Assembly: GCF_003254395.2 (NCBI RefSeq)
Contig: NC_037652.1
Coordinates: 3,931,001 to 3,995,000, forward strand
DNA from: Apis mellifera
Taxonomy: Eukaryota > Arthropoda > Insecta > Hymenoptera > Apidae
DNA length: 64,000 nt
Direction of reading: 5' to 3'
Position 1 is the first letter of the stretch. Every line of letters begins with the position of its first letter. Below, one piece after another: positions 49,301-63,300 of the stretch. The notes below the pieces were generated by a model that was not told the origin of the DNA, made no database searches, and saw only the letters and a list, made by a program, of their open reading frames with translations. The position numbers and the translations under genes were made by a program.

Positions 49301-52300
49301 GCCCCGTGTATCATTGTATCTCGGCCCCATTAGAACAGCGCGCGAACGTGCGTTAAACAATCGTTGCAATTACATTGAATTACTACTCTTCACCCATAAG
49401 TGGTGTATAATTGTCGTTCGGGTGAGGGACAAGTTGGGGATGGAGGAAAAAAAAATGTTAAATCCTCTTCGATAACTCGATAACTCATAATTTGTCTTCT
49501 ATCGTTCAGAAAAATTATTTCCACTTTCCCTTTCCTCCTTACACATCCTTCATCCTTCTTATTTATAAAAATTCCTCTCATCGATTCTTCTGGTCATCAC
49601 GAAAATTTCAATCGTCCCGAACTTTCCAACTTTCGATCCGGGGAGAGAAAATTTATCCCCCCTCCGTCCGGATTACTCGCTCCACTACCCCAATTCTCAT
49701 CGCTGGTACAAAACCAAGCGCAAGAAACCCATCCCCAAGCATTAAACCCCGTTGAAACAAATCCCAGGAACGAGCCAACCAAACCCCTTCCCAATCAAGC
49801 TCCGCCGATTCACAAATCATCTTCCTCCACGCAAGTGTGACCCGATAAACCCGTTTTCGGATTCCATTTCATCCCATCCCATCTCTGAGAAGAGAATGGG
49901 TTGGCCTCTCTGCACGTAGCAAGCAGTAGTAGTAGTAGTAAGGGTGCAAAAGTAAACTCGAAACCGAGAGAAGAGAGAGAGAGGAGGAAGTGGAAAAGAA
50001 GGACGTTGAAGATGGACCGTTTGCCTGGGGAGGAGGGAGGAGGAGTGGAGAGGAATGACGACGCGGAAGACGAAATAGGGTTTTCGTAGATAGTAAGTGG
50101 CGACTCTATTATTGCACTTACATTCTATTACCGTGCGCTGGCTAGCGAGGAAACGAACAGGGTTGCTTCTCTCTCTCTTTCTCTCTCTGTCCCGTGACGA
50201 GGTGCACTCCTACTTCCAAAGTTAAACTCCACCTTCCGCCATTACGAGTCGAGTAAAGCTGTTTATAGCGTTTAGCAGCAGATGCTACACTCGTAACAGC
50301 TTGCAAATGAAAACGATCCGAAAATTCGCTCGGATATCTTCGTAATGGAGGATGAATTCCTTTTATTCGTTATTGCTTCGTTCGTAGAGAAGTTTTTCAT
50401 TTTTTTTAGGATATCTAGGAACAATTCTTCTTCTTTTTTTATCGTCGTTGTTTATTCTTTTTTTTTTCTTCTCTTTGTGGAGAATGGAAGAAGAGAGATT
50501 CGAGATCTTATTTCGTATCATTTCGTGTTTTTCTCTCTCTCTTCTTAGCTTTTGCACCACCGAAGAAAGATGTTTCTTCGCGGTGAATTTGAGGATACCT
50601 TTCTTCTTCCCCTTTGTGAGAAAAGGGAAAGAAAGATAAATTTAAAATAATTTCTCTTATTTATTACTAGTTGCTCCTTTCCACTCTCTTGGCATCGTAT
50701 CTTTCCTTCTTTTTCTTTGTTGGAGAAAAAGAGGGCGAAAATCCAGAATCATTTCGTAATTTCTTCTATTCGATATCGATAACAAACCTTTCAACGATAT
50801 TTCTCCTTTTTCCTTTCCTCTAAAAAAGAAAGAACAAGACCTTACCATCACCGTGTATTTTTTTTTTTCCATCGAAGAAGATAGTTTAAGTTTCCAAGTA
50901 ACAACAACCCCTTTCGATTTATCATCTTTCCTTCCTCTTTTTCTTTTTTTTACTTTCTTCTCTTCGGTTTTATCACTTTTACTGCGAATGTTAAACCCTC
51001 GCCAATTAACTCCTTGTCCTGTCGCAGGGTCATTATCTCGCCCTCGCGTTTCCATGCCCCGCTCGGTGGAATCGTTTACACGCTCGCTTATGTCGCTGCC
51101 TTATGGCAGCAATGCCGTAAAAAGGGGCTAAGCGGAAATTAATTGCGTGAAACCGATCTGCTCGCGGCAATCGTATCCCAAGCCTCCTTTTTTCACTCAC
51201 ATCTTCTTTTTCGATCATCGTAATCGAGGATTAATTGATCGAGCAAGATTCGAACAAGAAATTTTTTTTTCCATTCCATTTTAATCGAAATATTTATCAA
51301 AGGAAGATCTGTTCAAATTAACTGCAGTTTCGATATTCCATCCAATATTCTATTTCACGTTCTGCAAATATTTGAAAATAAATGTTGAATAATTAATCAT
51401 AATAAATTTAAAAGATTACGTAAGAACATTTAAAAGAAAGAGAATCTTTCTTTTAACGGTTCCAATTTGCGGGGAATTTCCACTTTAATCAAGCAACGAG
51501 AGAGAGAGCGTGACTGTCCGTCCGCTCCATTCATCCGCAAAAAGTGAGCTGGTCCCCAAAGAAATGTCAAAAAATCACTGCTCGCTCCGAGGTCAGGGTG
51601 GGGACAAACGTGTGTGCTTTCAGGGGACAAAAAACGCAACGATTCATCGAGGCTAATCGCGCTTTTAATTGCGACCCCATCTTCCATTCCATCCCGAAGG
51701 AAGCCTCTTCCCCGCCCGTTTGTTTCCATGGAGACGGAAGAGCCGGAAAAGAGCCGAACGGGACTCCCTTATCATTTTCACCGGTGGAGAAAGGTGGTTC
51801 GCATCATCTGCCGCGATTCTCACGTGGCTTCCTCGCACGAGGAAAAATGTCCTCGAAAGAAGGAGTCGGATTTGTATCATTTTGGAAATGCACTGTGCCT
51901 GGAAAAATGGCAGATTGACGATTTCTTTGTTGGAAAATTAATTGTTCTTCGAAATTTATTGGAAAAAATTTGTCGTGGAGCATATTCATTAAGTGAGAAA
52001 TAATACGAGTCTCATCGAAACGAGTTGATTTTGATTAATGAAAAATTTTGAATTTCAATTAATCGACTGATGTAATCAGTTTAATGATATTGAATGACAT
52101 TGCTGGTTGAGATTAGAACGGCAATAAATATCGCGAAATTTATTCATAACCGTATGAAAATAATTTTCTGAATATTTGCATAACATTACGTATTCGAGAA
52201 AAATATTGTGCGAAGAGTAAACATTTACAACGTTTTTTCTTTTTTTTTAAATGAAAGAAAAGAGAAGAAACAAATCTTGTGATTTGATTTTTACACGGTA

Positions 52301-55300
52301 ATATTTATTGCCAGTGAAATTTCTACTACGAGATAAAAAATTTTCGAGCGATATAATATAATAATTTTTCATTTTCACCGTTTCAAATGTATTAATTATA
52401 TTTTTGTTTTGCGCGAGATTATTTCTCATTCACAATTTATCATATTTTTATTAAATCCAATTTACATGCAATTTTATATTAATTTTATTTCGTCGAGGAG
52501 GGGAGAGGGGAGAGGGGATACCGTGTAGCGCGAGTAGTACGAGGAATAAATGGTCTAACATGATGGAAAATATGTTGGTTGAATTCTTATATTTTCCAAC
52601 GGGATATTTTTCTCGTTTAATCCTTCCCCTTTATATACCTTTTCGAGAGTGAACATGAAAATACCGTTACACGATATGAAAAATTTAATATGTTTGACCT
52701 TAATTAATTAGCAAGTAAATGCACAAGTAAACCACTCGTACAAGTATTTCCCCATTTGTGAAAGATTATTTCGTTCGAATGCGTGGGAAATGCGAATTTT
52801 TCATTCATTAAAACCTCGTTGTTGTTATACAAAAGGAGAAATAAAGAAAAAAATAAAAAGGAGGGAGAAGAAATGATTAATTACACTTTGATGTATCATT
52901 ACTTTTAAAAGTTCATTATCATGAAATCGTTATTCTTGGAATGTTTTAGAATCTTACATATAGCTTTCCTTTTAAGGAACTTCATTTAATAGAGTTATAA
53001 AAATATCGTTAAGAGTTTTCCAACTTCATCTTAAAAATTAAATTTCAAGTATTTCAATGTATAATAACAGAGCACATAAACAACAAAGGAGAAATCATTT
53101 CTCGTTTGAGCCAAATTCTATTAATTGTACAAAAAAACAAAAATATTATAAACAAAATATAAACAGATAGAAAAGAAAATCAAAGAAAAAAGAACAAGAA
53201 TGGTTTCATTTCAACGTGTGTTTCACGATTTAAAGTGAATTGAGAAGAGTGGATGAAAAAAAGAAATCCCCGCCATCAAGTAGAAACAGTCAACGAACAG
53301 TCAGACATCCCCGTTTTAAATGAAGAATCTTCCCAAGACGCGTCCATTTAGAGATTGAAACGCGTCCCTTACTGAATTCCACCGACAATGGGAATGAAGT
53401 GGATGAAGTCATCGTATCAGGAGGATACGGAATTAACAAGGGAACGTCGTCGTATCCGAGTGAAGCTGAGAGAAGGAGGCTGAGAAGGCTAGCTTATACT
53501 ACTCGCGCGCGTCTTCGATAGTTAAACGAGCCGTTTACCTTCTTAATTTCTCGAAACGAATCTCGCAATTTCCGCGCCAACTCGACGCGAATATCTGTGA
53601 AAATTGCTCTGCTATATCGAAACTCGAAAACTGGGGGGGGCTGCGAAAGGGAGAGAAACTTCCAGCGGAAACTTCTCGGAGCTTTGAGTTGCAAAACGAA
53701 TATCGTTTCGCCTTACGCGATCTTTGCAACTTCTCCTCCATCTTCTTCTCCCTGGGATTATTGTGCTTGAATCGAAGTCGGCCAATTAGAACTGCGAATT
53801 TTGAGAATATATACGAGAAGTTTATTTCTTTTTTTAAAACATCTCTCTCCTCTCTCTCTCTCTGGAAACTCAGAAAGACGGTTTCGAAGATTTCTCTTGG
53901 TTATCTTTTCTTCAAGGATTATTACATAGCGTTGCATTGTGTTCCTCCCTGCAATAGAATCACGCTGTGCGCAATCTTGCCGCGAAATTTACCGCAGTTG
54001 AGAAACTGCAACGGCACGATATCGTGCAACAATAATGACGGAGGATGGAAAAATATTTTTTTCAGTTTCCTTTCTTTCCGAAGGAAAGATCCTTGAAGAT
54101 TTTCCGCAGCAAATTCTGTTGCGATAATGTTATGCCTCTTATCTGAATCTAAGGAGATGAAAAAAATTTAATTTCAAAAGTTATCAAAAAATTATATACT
54201 GTTACAATTTTAACGTATCGAGATAATGAAATAATCGCAAAAATAACAGTCTCGATTGCCTATCTTGCGAATTCCAAATGGATCGGGATATTTTTTTAAT
54301 CGGTTAATTCTGAATGTGACAAAATGAAATGAATTCCTCCGCTCTGGAAACCGACACGCCGCGCGTTTATTCCTGTATTGAACGTTGGAAAATGCGATGC
54401 AATTCACGGATCGAGTCGAGCGAGAATGCGATTGTAATACGATCGCGTAACCTGGAAAAAAAAATTCGATTTTACTCCTCGAACGAGAACTTGATAAGGA
54501 AATAATGGCATTCGAGTATTCAGTGTTTCTAATGCTTGATCAATTTCACTGAAAATATTAGACCAACGACGATGATTTTCATCTTCGTATTTTATTAATG
54601 ATTGTAACTTTTTTTTCTTTTGATTAAATATTTAATCCTCTTTTCTGTGTGAATGTTTAAAAATTTTTGACACAAAATTTAATAGACTTTCAAAATAATT
54701 TACTCGTACGAATTTTAAATTTACGATATTTTATGGAAAATAAGATAAAAAAAAAAAAAAAAGAAACAGAAAAAAATTAATTCCCAAATCTGCGCAACGC
54801 AAATTCTAGCCATCGGTTATCATCGTCTATCCGATCCCATCAGTCTCAATAATCACGTGTTCGAATACACGTGACTCCACACTTCCCCCTTCCTTTCCCC
54901 CCTTCCCCCGTTCACCGCCCGCCATCGTTTATTTTCCCGTCCAAATTTCAACCCGGCACGAAATGAAGCGAAATTAATTTCACCGACGGCGTCTGAACTC
55001 ATCAGGAAAATCAGGCTGTCCGTCGTGTTCCGCTCGAATCGTTTCGCGACACGTTGAATTTGATACCGAAAGAGCGGAGCGCGGGAGCGAGACGCACTGT
55101 ATCTGTTAGGTAACGAGAAAGATAGACGATAGAGAAACGTTTGAAACGAGTTACACGAGGAATGGCGGTGAATCCGAAAATTCTCGCTATTAAATCACGG
55201 TTAATTTCCTCTTTTGCAGGCGCGATAACTCTTCTGTCGCTGTGATTGAGACATTGTACATCCCTCACCTTTTTCTTTCTTTTCTTTCTTTTTCTTTTTT

Positions 55301-55690
55301 TTCGCTCGTTCGCCATCCATTCGAAATTGCCAAGGGGAGGAGAGGAGGGAGACGAAATAATCCATCGAACGGATCGAGGTGAAAATTTGTTTCGCTTGTA
55401 CGTCTGTAAATCGTCCTCCTTGAAGAATTTCTCGCATCTCCAAGGATCGTATCAATTAACCTGCATTCAACAGCTTCCTTCTTTCTTTCTCTCTCTTTCT
55501 CTCTTTCTGTGTTCCGTTTCTTTTTTTCCTTTTTTTCCCTTCCTTCCTTTCGCTCGCCTCGATTCATTAAGAAATTCTCAAGGATCGAACCTTCGAGATT
55601 ATTCGATTTCTCGGTTTTGTTTTATCCTTTTTCGAGAATGTAATTTACGGAAAATGGAGGATCACTTTGCGAACGAGCAATTTTCGAGGT
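46333..55690. other. Long gene-free stretch with several GC islands
   Basis: GC-richer islands lie at about 46640-47200 (with a (GAC)n run at 46740-46760), 47690-48030, 49130-49360, 49590-49950, 51000-51180, 51440-51900, 53270-53780 and 54860-55250. AT-rich DNA fills 48040-49120 and 52000-53260. Purine/pyrimidine tracts at 50160-50960 and 55260-55560 create long frames on both strands. The segment 51540-52003 has overlapping frames of 124 and 129 codons with no domain. No splice-consistent coding exon was found. Confidence 0.5.
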
Positions 55691-57340
55691 ACGCATGCGC
55701 AGATAAAATTGTGTTGGTATGAATGCGCAGAAACGAATGCGCGGAAGTGTACAAGTTGATACGTAATGAGGAAGACGACTTTTCTCTTTATGGTGAAATT
55801 ATCGTGTGAAAGAGTATCGACAGCTAGATAAACCAGAGAAGAATGGATTAATCTTATTTTGAATTTCTGGTGCGTGGAAGGGAACGTGTGAAATTTTATA
55901 TTTATGTTTATATATATGATATTCTGTGGTAAAGTCGAAATATAACCTCAATGTATATATATTAGAGCGCGAATGTTTATACACTTACGAAATATTCAAA
56001 GAGTAATTCGTTGAAAATTTTATTTTACGTAAGTATATATCCATTTTCTATTTGTTATATTTCATATTGAAGGTATAAATTTTTGTGAATTATTATGCGC
56101 AGTTACAATTGCGTTGGTACGAATGCGCAGATACAATTGCGTTGGTAGGAATGCGCAGAAACGAATGCGCGGAAGTGTACAAGTTGATACGTAATGAGGA
56201 AGACGACTTTTCTCTTTATGGTGAAATTATCGTGTGAAAGAGTGTAGACAGCTAGATAAATCAGAGAAGAATGGATTAGTCTTATTTTGAATTTCTGGTG
56301 CGTGGAAGGGAACGTGTGAAATTTTATATTTATGTTTATATACATGATATTCTGTGGTAAAATCGAAATATAACCTCAATGTATATATATTAGAGCGCGA
56401 ATGTTTATACACTTACGAAATATTCAAAGAGTAATTCGTTGAAAATTTTATTTTACGTAAGTATATATCCATTTTCTATTTGTTATATTTCATATTGAAG
56501 GTATAAACTTTTGTAAATTATTATGCGCAATTACAATTGCGTTGGTACGAATGCGCAGATACAATTGCGTTGGTACGAATGCGCAGAAACGAATGCGCGG
56601 AAGTATACAAGTTGATACGTAACGAGGAAGACGACTTTTCTCTTTATGGTGAAATTATCGTGTGAAAGAGTGTAGACAGCTAGATAAACCAGAGAAGAAT
56701 GGATTAGTCTTGTTTTGAATTTCTTGTGCGTGGAAGGGAACGTGTGAAATTTTATATTTATATTTATATACATGATATTCTGTGGTAAAGTCGAAATATA
56801 ACCTCAATGTATATATATTAGAGCGTGAATATTTACACACTTACGAAATATTCAAAGAGTAATTCGTCGAAAATTTTATTTTGCGTAAGTACATGTCCAT
56901 TTTCTATTTATTATATTTCATATTGAAGGGATAAACTTTTGTAAATTAATATGCGCAGTTACAATTGCGTTGGTACGAATGCGCAGATACGAATGCGCGG
57001 AAGTATACAAGTTGATACGTAACGAGGAAGACGACTTTTCTCGATTTATGGTGAAATTATCGTGTGGAAGAGTATCGACAGCTAGATAAACCAGAGAAGA
57101 ATGGATTAGTCTTATTTTGAATTTTTGGTGCGTGGAAGGGAACGTGTGAAATTTTATATTTATGTTTATATACATGATATTCTGTGGTAAGTCAAAATAT
57201 AACCTCAATGTTTATATATTAGAGCGTGAATGTTACGAGATATTCAAAGAATATTTCGTCGTAAATTTTATTTCACGTAAGTACATGTCTATTTTCTATT
57301 TGTTATATTTTTTATTGAAGATATAAACTTTTATAAATTA
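55691..57340. repeat. Tandem array, four copies of a ~428-bp unit rich in TGCGCA half-sites
   Basis: The landmark GAAGACGACTTTTCTC recurs near 55771, 56199, 56628 and 57027, spaced 428, 429 and 399 bp. Each unit begins with several ATGCGCAG/ATGCGCGG words. These are followed by CAAGTTGATACGTAAYGAGG, GAGAAGAATGGATTAGTCTT, GTGCGTGGAAGGGAACGTGT and AATATTCAAAGAGTAATTCG. A full CGCATGCGC palindrome, the core of an NRF1-type site, lies at 55692-55700. Minus-strand frames repeat with the units and are considered artefacts. Confidence 0.92.
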
Positions 57341-60300
57341 TTGCGCATTCATGTTCAACTTTCGATAATTCAATTTATCCCTAATTTACGATCATTGCCA
57401 GATTTAACGCGAATAGGTTATGTTAGATTGCGTTTTGCTATAAAAGTAATTCCTTTTTATTCACGAATCTTTTGTCTTCGAAAAGGTTAAAAAAATTCTC
57501 AAAATTCTCAAAATCCCGAGCATGAATAATAGAATCAATTTTTTAGAGATTTCAAAGTTTCGAACAGGGACCTCTGTATCATCGAGATGAACGAAAAATA
57601 CGGTGAAAAAGTTACAGATGTCAAATTCAAAAAATAACAATTATTAGTGCTGTCCCTCAAAAAAATAGCAATTGTCTCGAACCACTGTGCCATAAATCAC
57701 GTGCAATGGAACTTGCTTGACACAGACTGTCCGCGGGCAAATTGTCCGTCAGTGTAGAGTGGCCTTTAGATTCTGCCCTTCTGTTTGCAATTGATGTCCT
57801 ATCATAAGCGATCTACACACGATTGAAACACGATGAAACGCGCATAGGTTTCGTGATACAAGTATTATCAATGTGTGCAGATTGGTACAAGGATTATCAA
57901 TTTCAGATGCAATTTGGCCGCATCGATACAGAAATAGCTATATATATTCCTCCTAGTCGATAAGGAAAGTGTATTACTGATACAGATTTCATCGTGTATG
58001 GCTTAAAATTATTATGCAGCGTCAGTATTTTTAATCGTCCAACTACTCTCTTATTTAAGATGAAATTTAAATATTGTCATCTTTTCAACAAATTTTCTAA
58101 ATGAATCGTCATTATTTGACATATTGGAAATCTTATCTAATATATTATTATTAACTTTTTTTTAAAATATAATTCAAAATTTTCAAATCAAGCTTGAATG
58201 AAATTATCTTCAATATAACCTTAAATGATCAATTTACACAAATTGAATTTATTTCTCGAAAATGAAAACGAAATGACACGAAATCTGACAAAACTGTCTA
58301 AAATATTCGTGGAAAGGAATTGCCCGGCCAAATGTAGTATGTTTCAGATAACAAGAAGAACGAGGTTCAACGCGTTTAGGTCGATCATTTGTCAGTTAGA
58401 TCGAGCATGAACTCGGCGAACATCGACGCCCTCGCCACCACCCCTGTAATTTATTTCTCCTCGAAGAGACACAAGGGAAGAGAGAGGGCAAGGTTTATTC
58501 CTGTACGATGATTCAGGAACGAGAGGCGACACCGGAGGATAAAAGTGAGAGAAATAATCTCTCTCTCTCCGGAAACTTCTCCTTCCTCCAAGATCTCGAA
58601 TGCAAAGAATGGCGGGGAGGAAAGGTGGCGTGACATCATTTACGAAGGTCGACGTCACATTGCAGCGCAAAGATTCCATAGAAAAGCCCGAGCCCGAGCT
58701 GTTGACACGCCGGTCTATTACGTACTGGCAGCTTTTATCCAACAAAAGAGGGCATTTAGGCGGCGAAATTGTAAATTCAATTTCCTACAAACGTCCAACC
58801 CTTTCCCATCTCTTCCCCAACCCTTACTTTTCAAAAAACGGAATTATTTTATCGCGAGACGAGGAACATTTTCCAAGATATTTTTGTTCCAACGAACGCG
58901 TCTGATTTTTATTTTCTTTTTTCTTTGTTACTTGGATATATTAATTTTTCGGAATTTAATAACGATCTTTGAAGTTTTTCAATTTGCCAACAAGTTTGAC
59001 TATGAATTTTTATGAATATATTTTTCTTTCTCTTCTCTTTCTTTCTCTCTCGTTTCATCTAATGAGAATTCAAATCATTTACAACTAATAAATGACTCGA
59101 TTAATTTTCCAACAATTTTTGTCTGTTGTTTCTAGAATTCAAGATGCCTTCAAGTGATTATACACTTTTGTACAGGATTAATAATTATTTAAGAATCAGA
59201 AAGAAGAGAAATTCGAAATTCCAAGCAACGTTTTAACGAAGAATGATGCGAGAAATACACATTTTTCTCGAGGAGAGATGTAAAACTCTGTGCGTGTTAA
59301 ACGCACGTATCTCCATGAGAATTGTGCTCTTGCCACTATTGTTCTTTCGAGTTCTTATTCCCCCTCGTTCTGACCCAGTTTCGCTAACAACAAGACAGAC
59401 AACAGAGAATTCCTCGATCGTTGGCCAGGTGCAAACTTTTTCTCCAAACCGTCGAAACACTCCCCCTTCGTTCCCGGAAGAAGATCTTGGGATCTATCTC
59501 GAAACAACTTCCTCGAAAGATCGAGTCAGAGAATTTTTTTATCATTTTCCTCGAAAGCACGAATAAAATATCACGACGAGTAGTAATTTTTCACATTAGG
59601 ATTATTAATTCACACAAGTGAGAGTTATTCTCCATCGAGGCATTGCGAGAATATCAACTGCTAAAAATAAAAAAAGGATTTTAAAAAGACTCTCTACTCT
59701 GTTGACTGGGCAGTGAGAAGATAAATAAAATACGGATTTATCTGAAAGAATATATTTAATTACACATAATTTCGTTTACAAAATTTAAAGTACGAAGGAA
59801 AGGAAATGGTGGCAACATTCAGTAATAAAATTTCACCGAGCTTTAAATTTCTATAACTCGTCACGCAACATTATTTCATGGAATAAAAAGGAAAGAGTCG
59901 AAAAGATTAAACACCTTCTCTTTCTAAATTGTTTACCAAAGGCTGCCAAGAGATATTCCCTCGAAGGCTCCCCTCGTTCGAATAAGGGAGCTTCTTCCTC
60001 GCGCCTTTCCTGAATATATTCATGACTCGGTTGAAATCACGGAGGAGGTCCGACAGCGCCGCTTTAAAATCGCGTTCGAACGACCGAGTGACGAAGGGAG
60101 GAGAGCCAGCCAGCCGGCTGAATTTTATGCACTCCCTTTCTTCCTTCCTTCCTTCCTGAATTTGTATTCGCCGCGGGGGGGAGAGGAGGAAAAAGGTTGC
60201 GCACGGGGAAAAATTTGTTCGACTTATGCCTCCCTCCTCCTCCTAGGGTTTGCTTTGAATTTCTGAGGAGGATTGATAAGGGTTCGCGATTAGGTTTCTC

Positions 60301-63300
60301 TCAGGATATATGTATATCCTTTTTCGTTTTTCCTTTTTTCTTCTCTTTGGTGTGGAGATCGGATCGGATCGATTTTGGATTCGAGTTTATTTATTATGGA
60401 ATGGTGGAGCAAATTTTTGTCAAATTTTTTCAAGAAAAATCATCGTTCACTATTATTTAATAGCTGGATGGAAAGATTTACGATTTCGAAGAAAAGAGAA
60501 TAGGTTTTTTACGACCGAATCAAAACAATGTCATTGTCGTAAAGTAGAATCAAGCTTCCAAATTTTTTTACACGTTTCTGCAACACGATCTCCGTGCAAT
60601 CTCGCGAATACCTCGAATCTTCGTGCTAAAAAACTTCAAGAAGTTTTTACACAAGAAGTTTTCATTCAAGTTACACTCCCACGAGCAAAAATAAAATCTC
60701 AAGATGTCGAGAAACACGAATAACAACACGATTTTCAATATAATTAATTGTTCAAGTAATGAAATATCATTAATCAAATATCACACAAAATATATTGGAT
60801 TCGAGAGAAATTTGATATTTCTTTTATACAATCATATATATTATATATTATTGGAAGGACAAATTAGGGTTGATCGTGCTCCTTCGATGACGAAACGAGA
60901 AGGAAGAGGGTGGTTGAAAAAGAAGGGATTGATTTAATGCATGTTTCGGGGAGGAAGAGAGGCTTCTTCTTCCCGTGACTTAAGGCCGCTACCAACTTAG
61001 CTCCATGGGCCAAAACAAGCGACCGTCTGTAAACAGAAGTTTGGAAAACGGGAGCGGAGAAGCGGAGAATCGAGAATCGCGAAATTTATTTCCCCTCGCT
61101 TGTCGAGTTTCGAGAGTTGTGTGCACTTGGAACTCGGGACGAATTTCGTTACCATGTTAAGAGATAGGAAAGAAGGAAAACCTTGGGGAGGAGGGGAGGA
61201 AGTATAACAGAGCGAAATAATTTCTCTTCCCTAGGAAGAAAAGTTTCTATGACGCGTTTTCTATCTTATTTAAATTATTTAGAAATAATAATAAACAATC
61301 TTCAAAATCTTCCACATAAATTGTTTAAACTCGAGAAAGAAATGAATAAGGGGATGAAGAATTCATTTATTTATTTATTTAAAAAAAGGAAAATAGGAAG
61401 TATCGCTTACCAAGCAGGAAACTTTTTTTTCCACGCTTGCTGGACCAAAAACTTCCTCCAATCTTTACCATTTCCTTACACTCCCCTTGAAAAACGCATA
61501 AATTTGTTTACTTGCAGAGCGTGTAGCTCGATCAGGGAAGAAAAGTCGAGTCAGACTGTCGAGGAAGGGAAGGAAGGAAGTTTGATCTCTTCTTCTTCTT
61601 GAATAAATCGTGAAAGAAAAATGTATACTCGAATAAATCAATCCGTTTGTTTCAATCGGGTTGAGGAGAAATTGAATCGTCGATCGAGGTTTAATTGACT
61701 CGTTTCTGACTTGACGAGATCGTTCCAATTCTCTTTTTCCTGCTTAGAGATTCGCTTAGACCACCCCTTTAAACGGTACAAAAACGAAGGGATCCCGGTC
61801 GAACGGAGGCAAACATCAATTCGCGCTGACAGAGGCGAGACGAATCGACCAAGGGAGGAATAGAATCGTCCGATGGCCCCTTTCCACCCTCTTGTCTAGA
61901 CTTCCAGATGGTGTACACAAGGTTTCAAAAGTTGTCGACTTGAGTGATGAATAGAAAGGTTCACGTATTGGAATATATGTAAAATTGAATTTGGAGTGTT
62001 TGCAACTCTCGTTTTCTTTGCGAATTTTCCACGAGGAATAAAGAATAATTAAATGAATGATCGGATGAAGCCGATTATTATTAAGCTTTCACGAAGAATG
62101 AGAATATTGTGGAAAGTGGAAATGAGAATGGGTAGATCTTTCCCTGCAACTTTAGATTCAAAAGTTGATGCTCTAAGATATAATTAAAGAAGAAAGGAAA
62201 AAAGAGCAAACAGAAAGAAGATGAATTTTATCACAGTTTTAGGGAAGCTAGGAGTAAAAGTTAAAAATTGCAGAACAGATTTAGGATATCAATTTTATCA
62301 AAAGTTGATGCAATCTAACGAATCGAATTGCTTTGCTAATGTCAACCAAAAATTGTTTTATTTCTTTTCTAACATTACTACCACCCTCTTGTTTCTTCTC
62401 CAATTTCCATTTACGAATCACTTGTTGCCCATTTTCCAAGATTCCCCGATAAACAACATTTCTCAGCCTTTCTCGCATTTTTACACGACCTGTATTCCAC
62501 CTTCTCTACGCTGCTCATATCTCGCGGTGACCCCAGCCATTTCTTCTTCCCTCTCATCGAGTTTCAGATATTTCGCTGTTCTTGGAAAAAAAAAACTATT
62601 GCCTCGATCTCTCCGATTGCCTCGATCGATAATAACGATTGGATCCTCCATCAGGATATAAATTAACGGGTCACGTTATCGGTGATAAATTCACGAAACT
62701 CGTTGATAGCGGTCAAAGTTGACGCAAGTACGTCAGGAGGGGAAAATTCGCCGAGGAGGGCGAAAAATCGAGCTATAAAGATAATGGATTGAAATTAGGA
62801 AGAATTGGGGCGGAGGATGAAAGGGTAAGAGAGAGGAAACGCGGTGAAAAAGAAGGTTTGATAAATCTGACCCAATTTCATTGGGCCATTAGTTATGAAC
62901 GTTGCACGAGTTCAACGAATTCTCCCTGCCAGCTTTCTCAAAATGGTCGATGAGTGGAAAATTGGAGAAGGAAGCGCAACAATATTGGGGGAAATAATTC
63001 TTCGAAATGTTAAACTTAACGTAAGATCGATTAATAATTTCCAAGTAAGAAAAGTTTGAGATGTCTGGCGAATTAAAAATTCCGAGAATGAAGAATCGTT
63101 GGAAATTTCGATATATAAAGGAAAAAAAACTCGTGTTGTTTCGCGAGACCCGATTTCATTTCACCAGGCGGAAGTTTCGACGGGATATCAAAGTCGAATA
63201 TCATAGAATATCTCGGCCATCGTGGGATAACTTTGCACTTTCGTTACACGCCTTTTCTCTTATCGACCGAACATAAATCCTCCCCCCCAGCGGGGCAATA

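Noticed and set aside
51544..52003. Overlapping 124- and 129-codon frames, with further frames on the minus strand
   Set aside because: Three or more frames are open at once with no family signature, which points to composition rather than coding.
55246..55722. 158-codon open frame
   Set aside because: Much of it is translated pyrimidine tract (Phe/Leu/Ser), and it runs into the 428-bp array.
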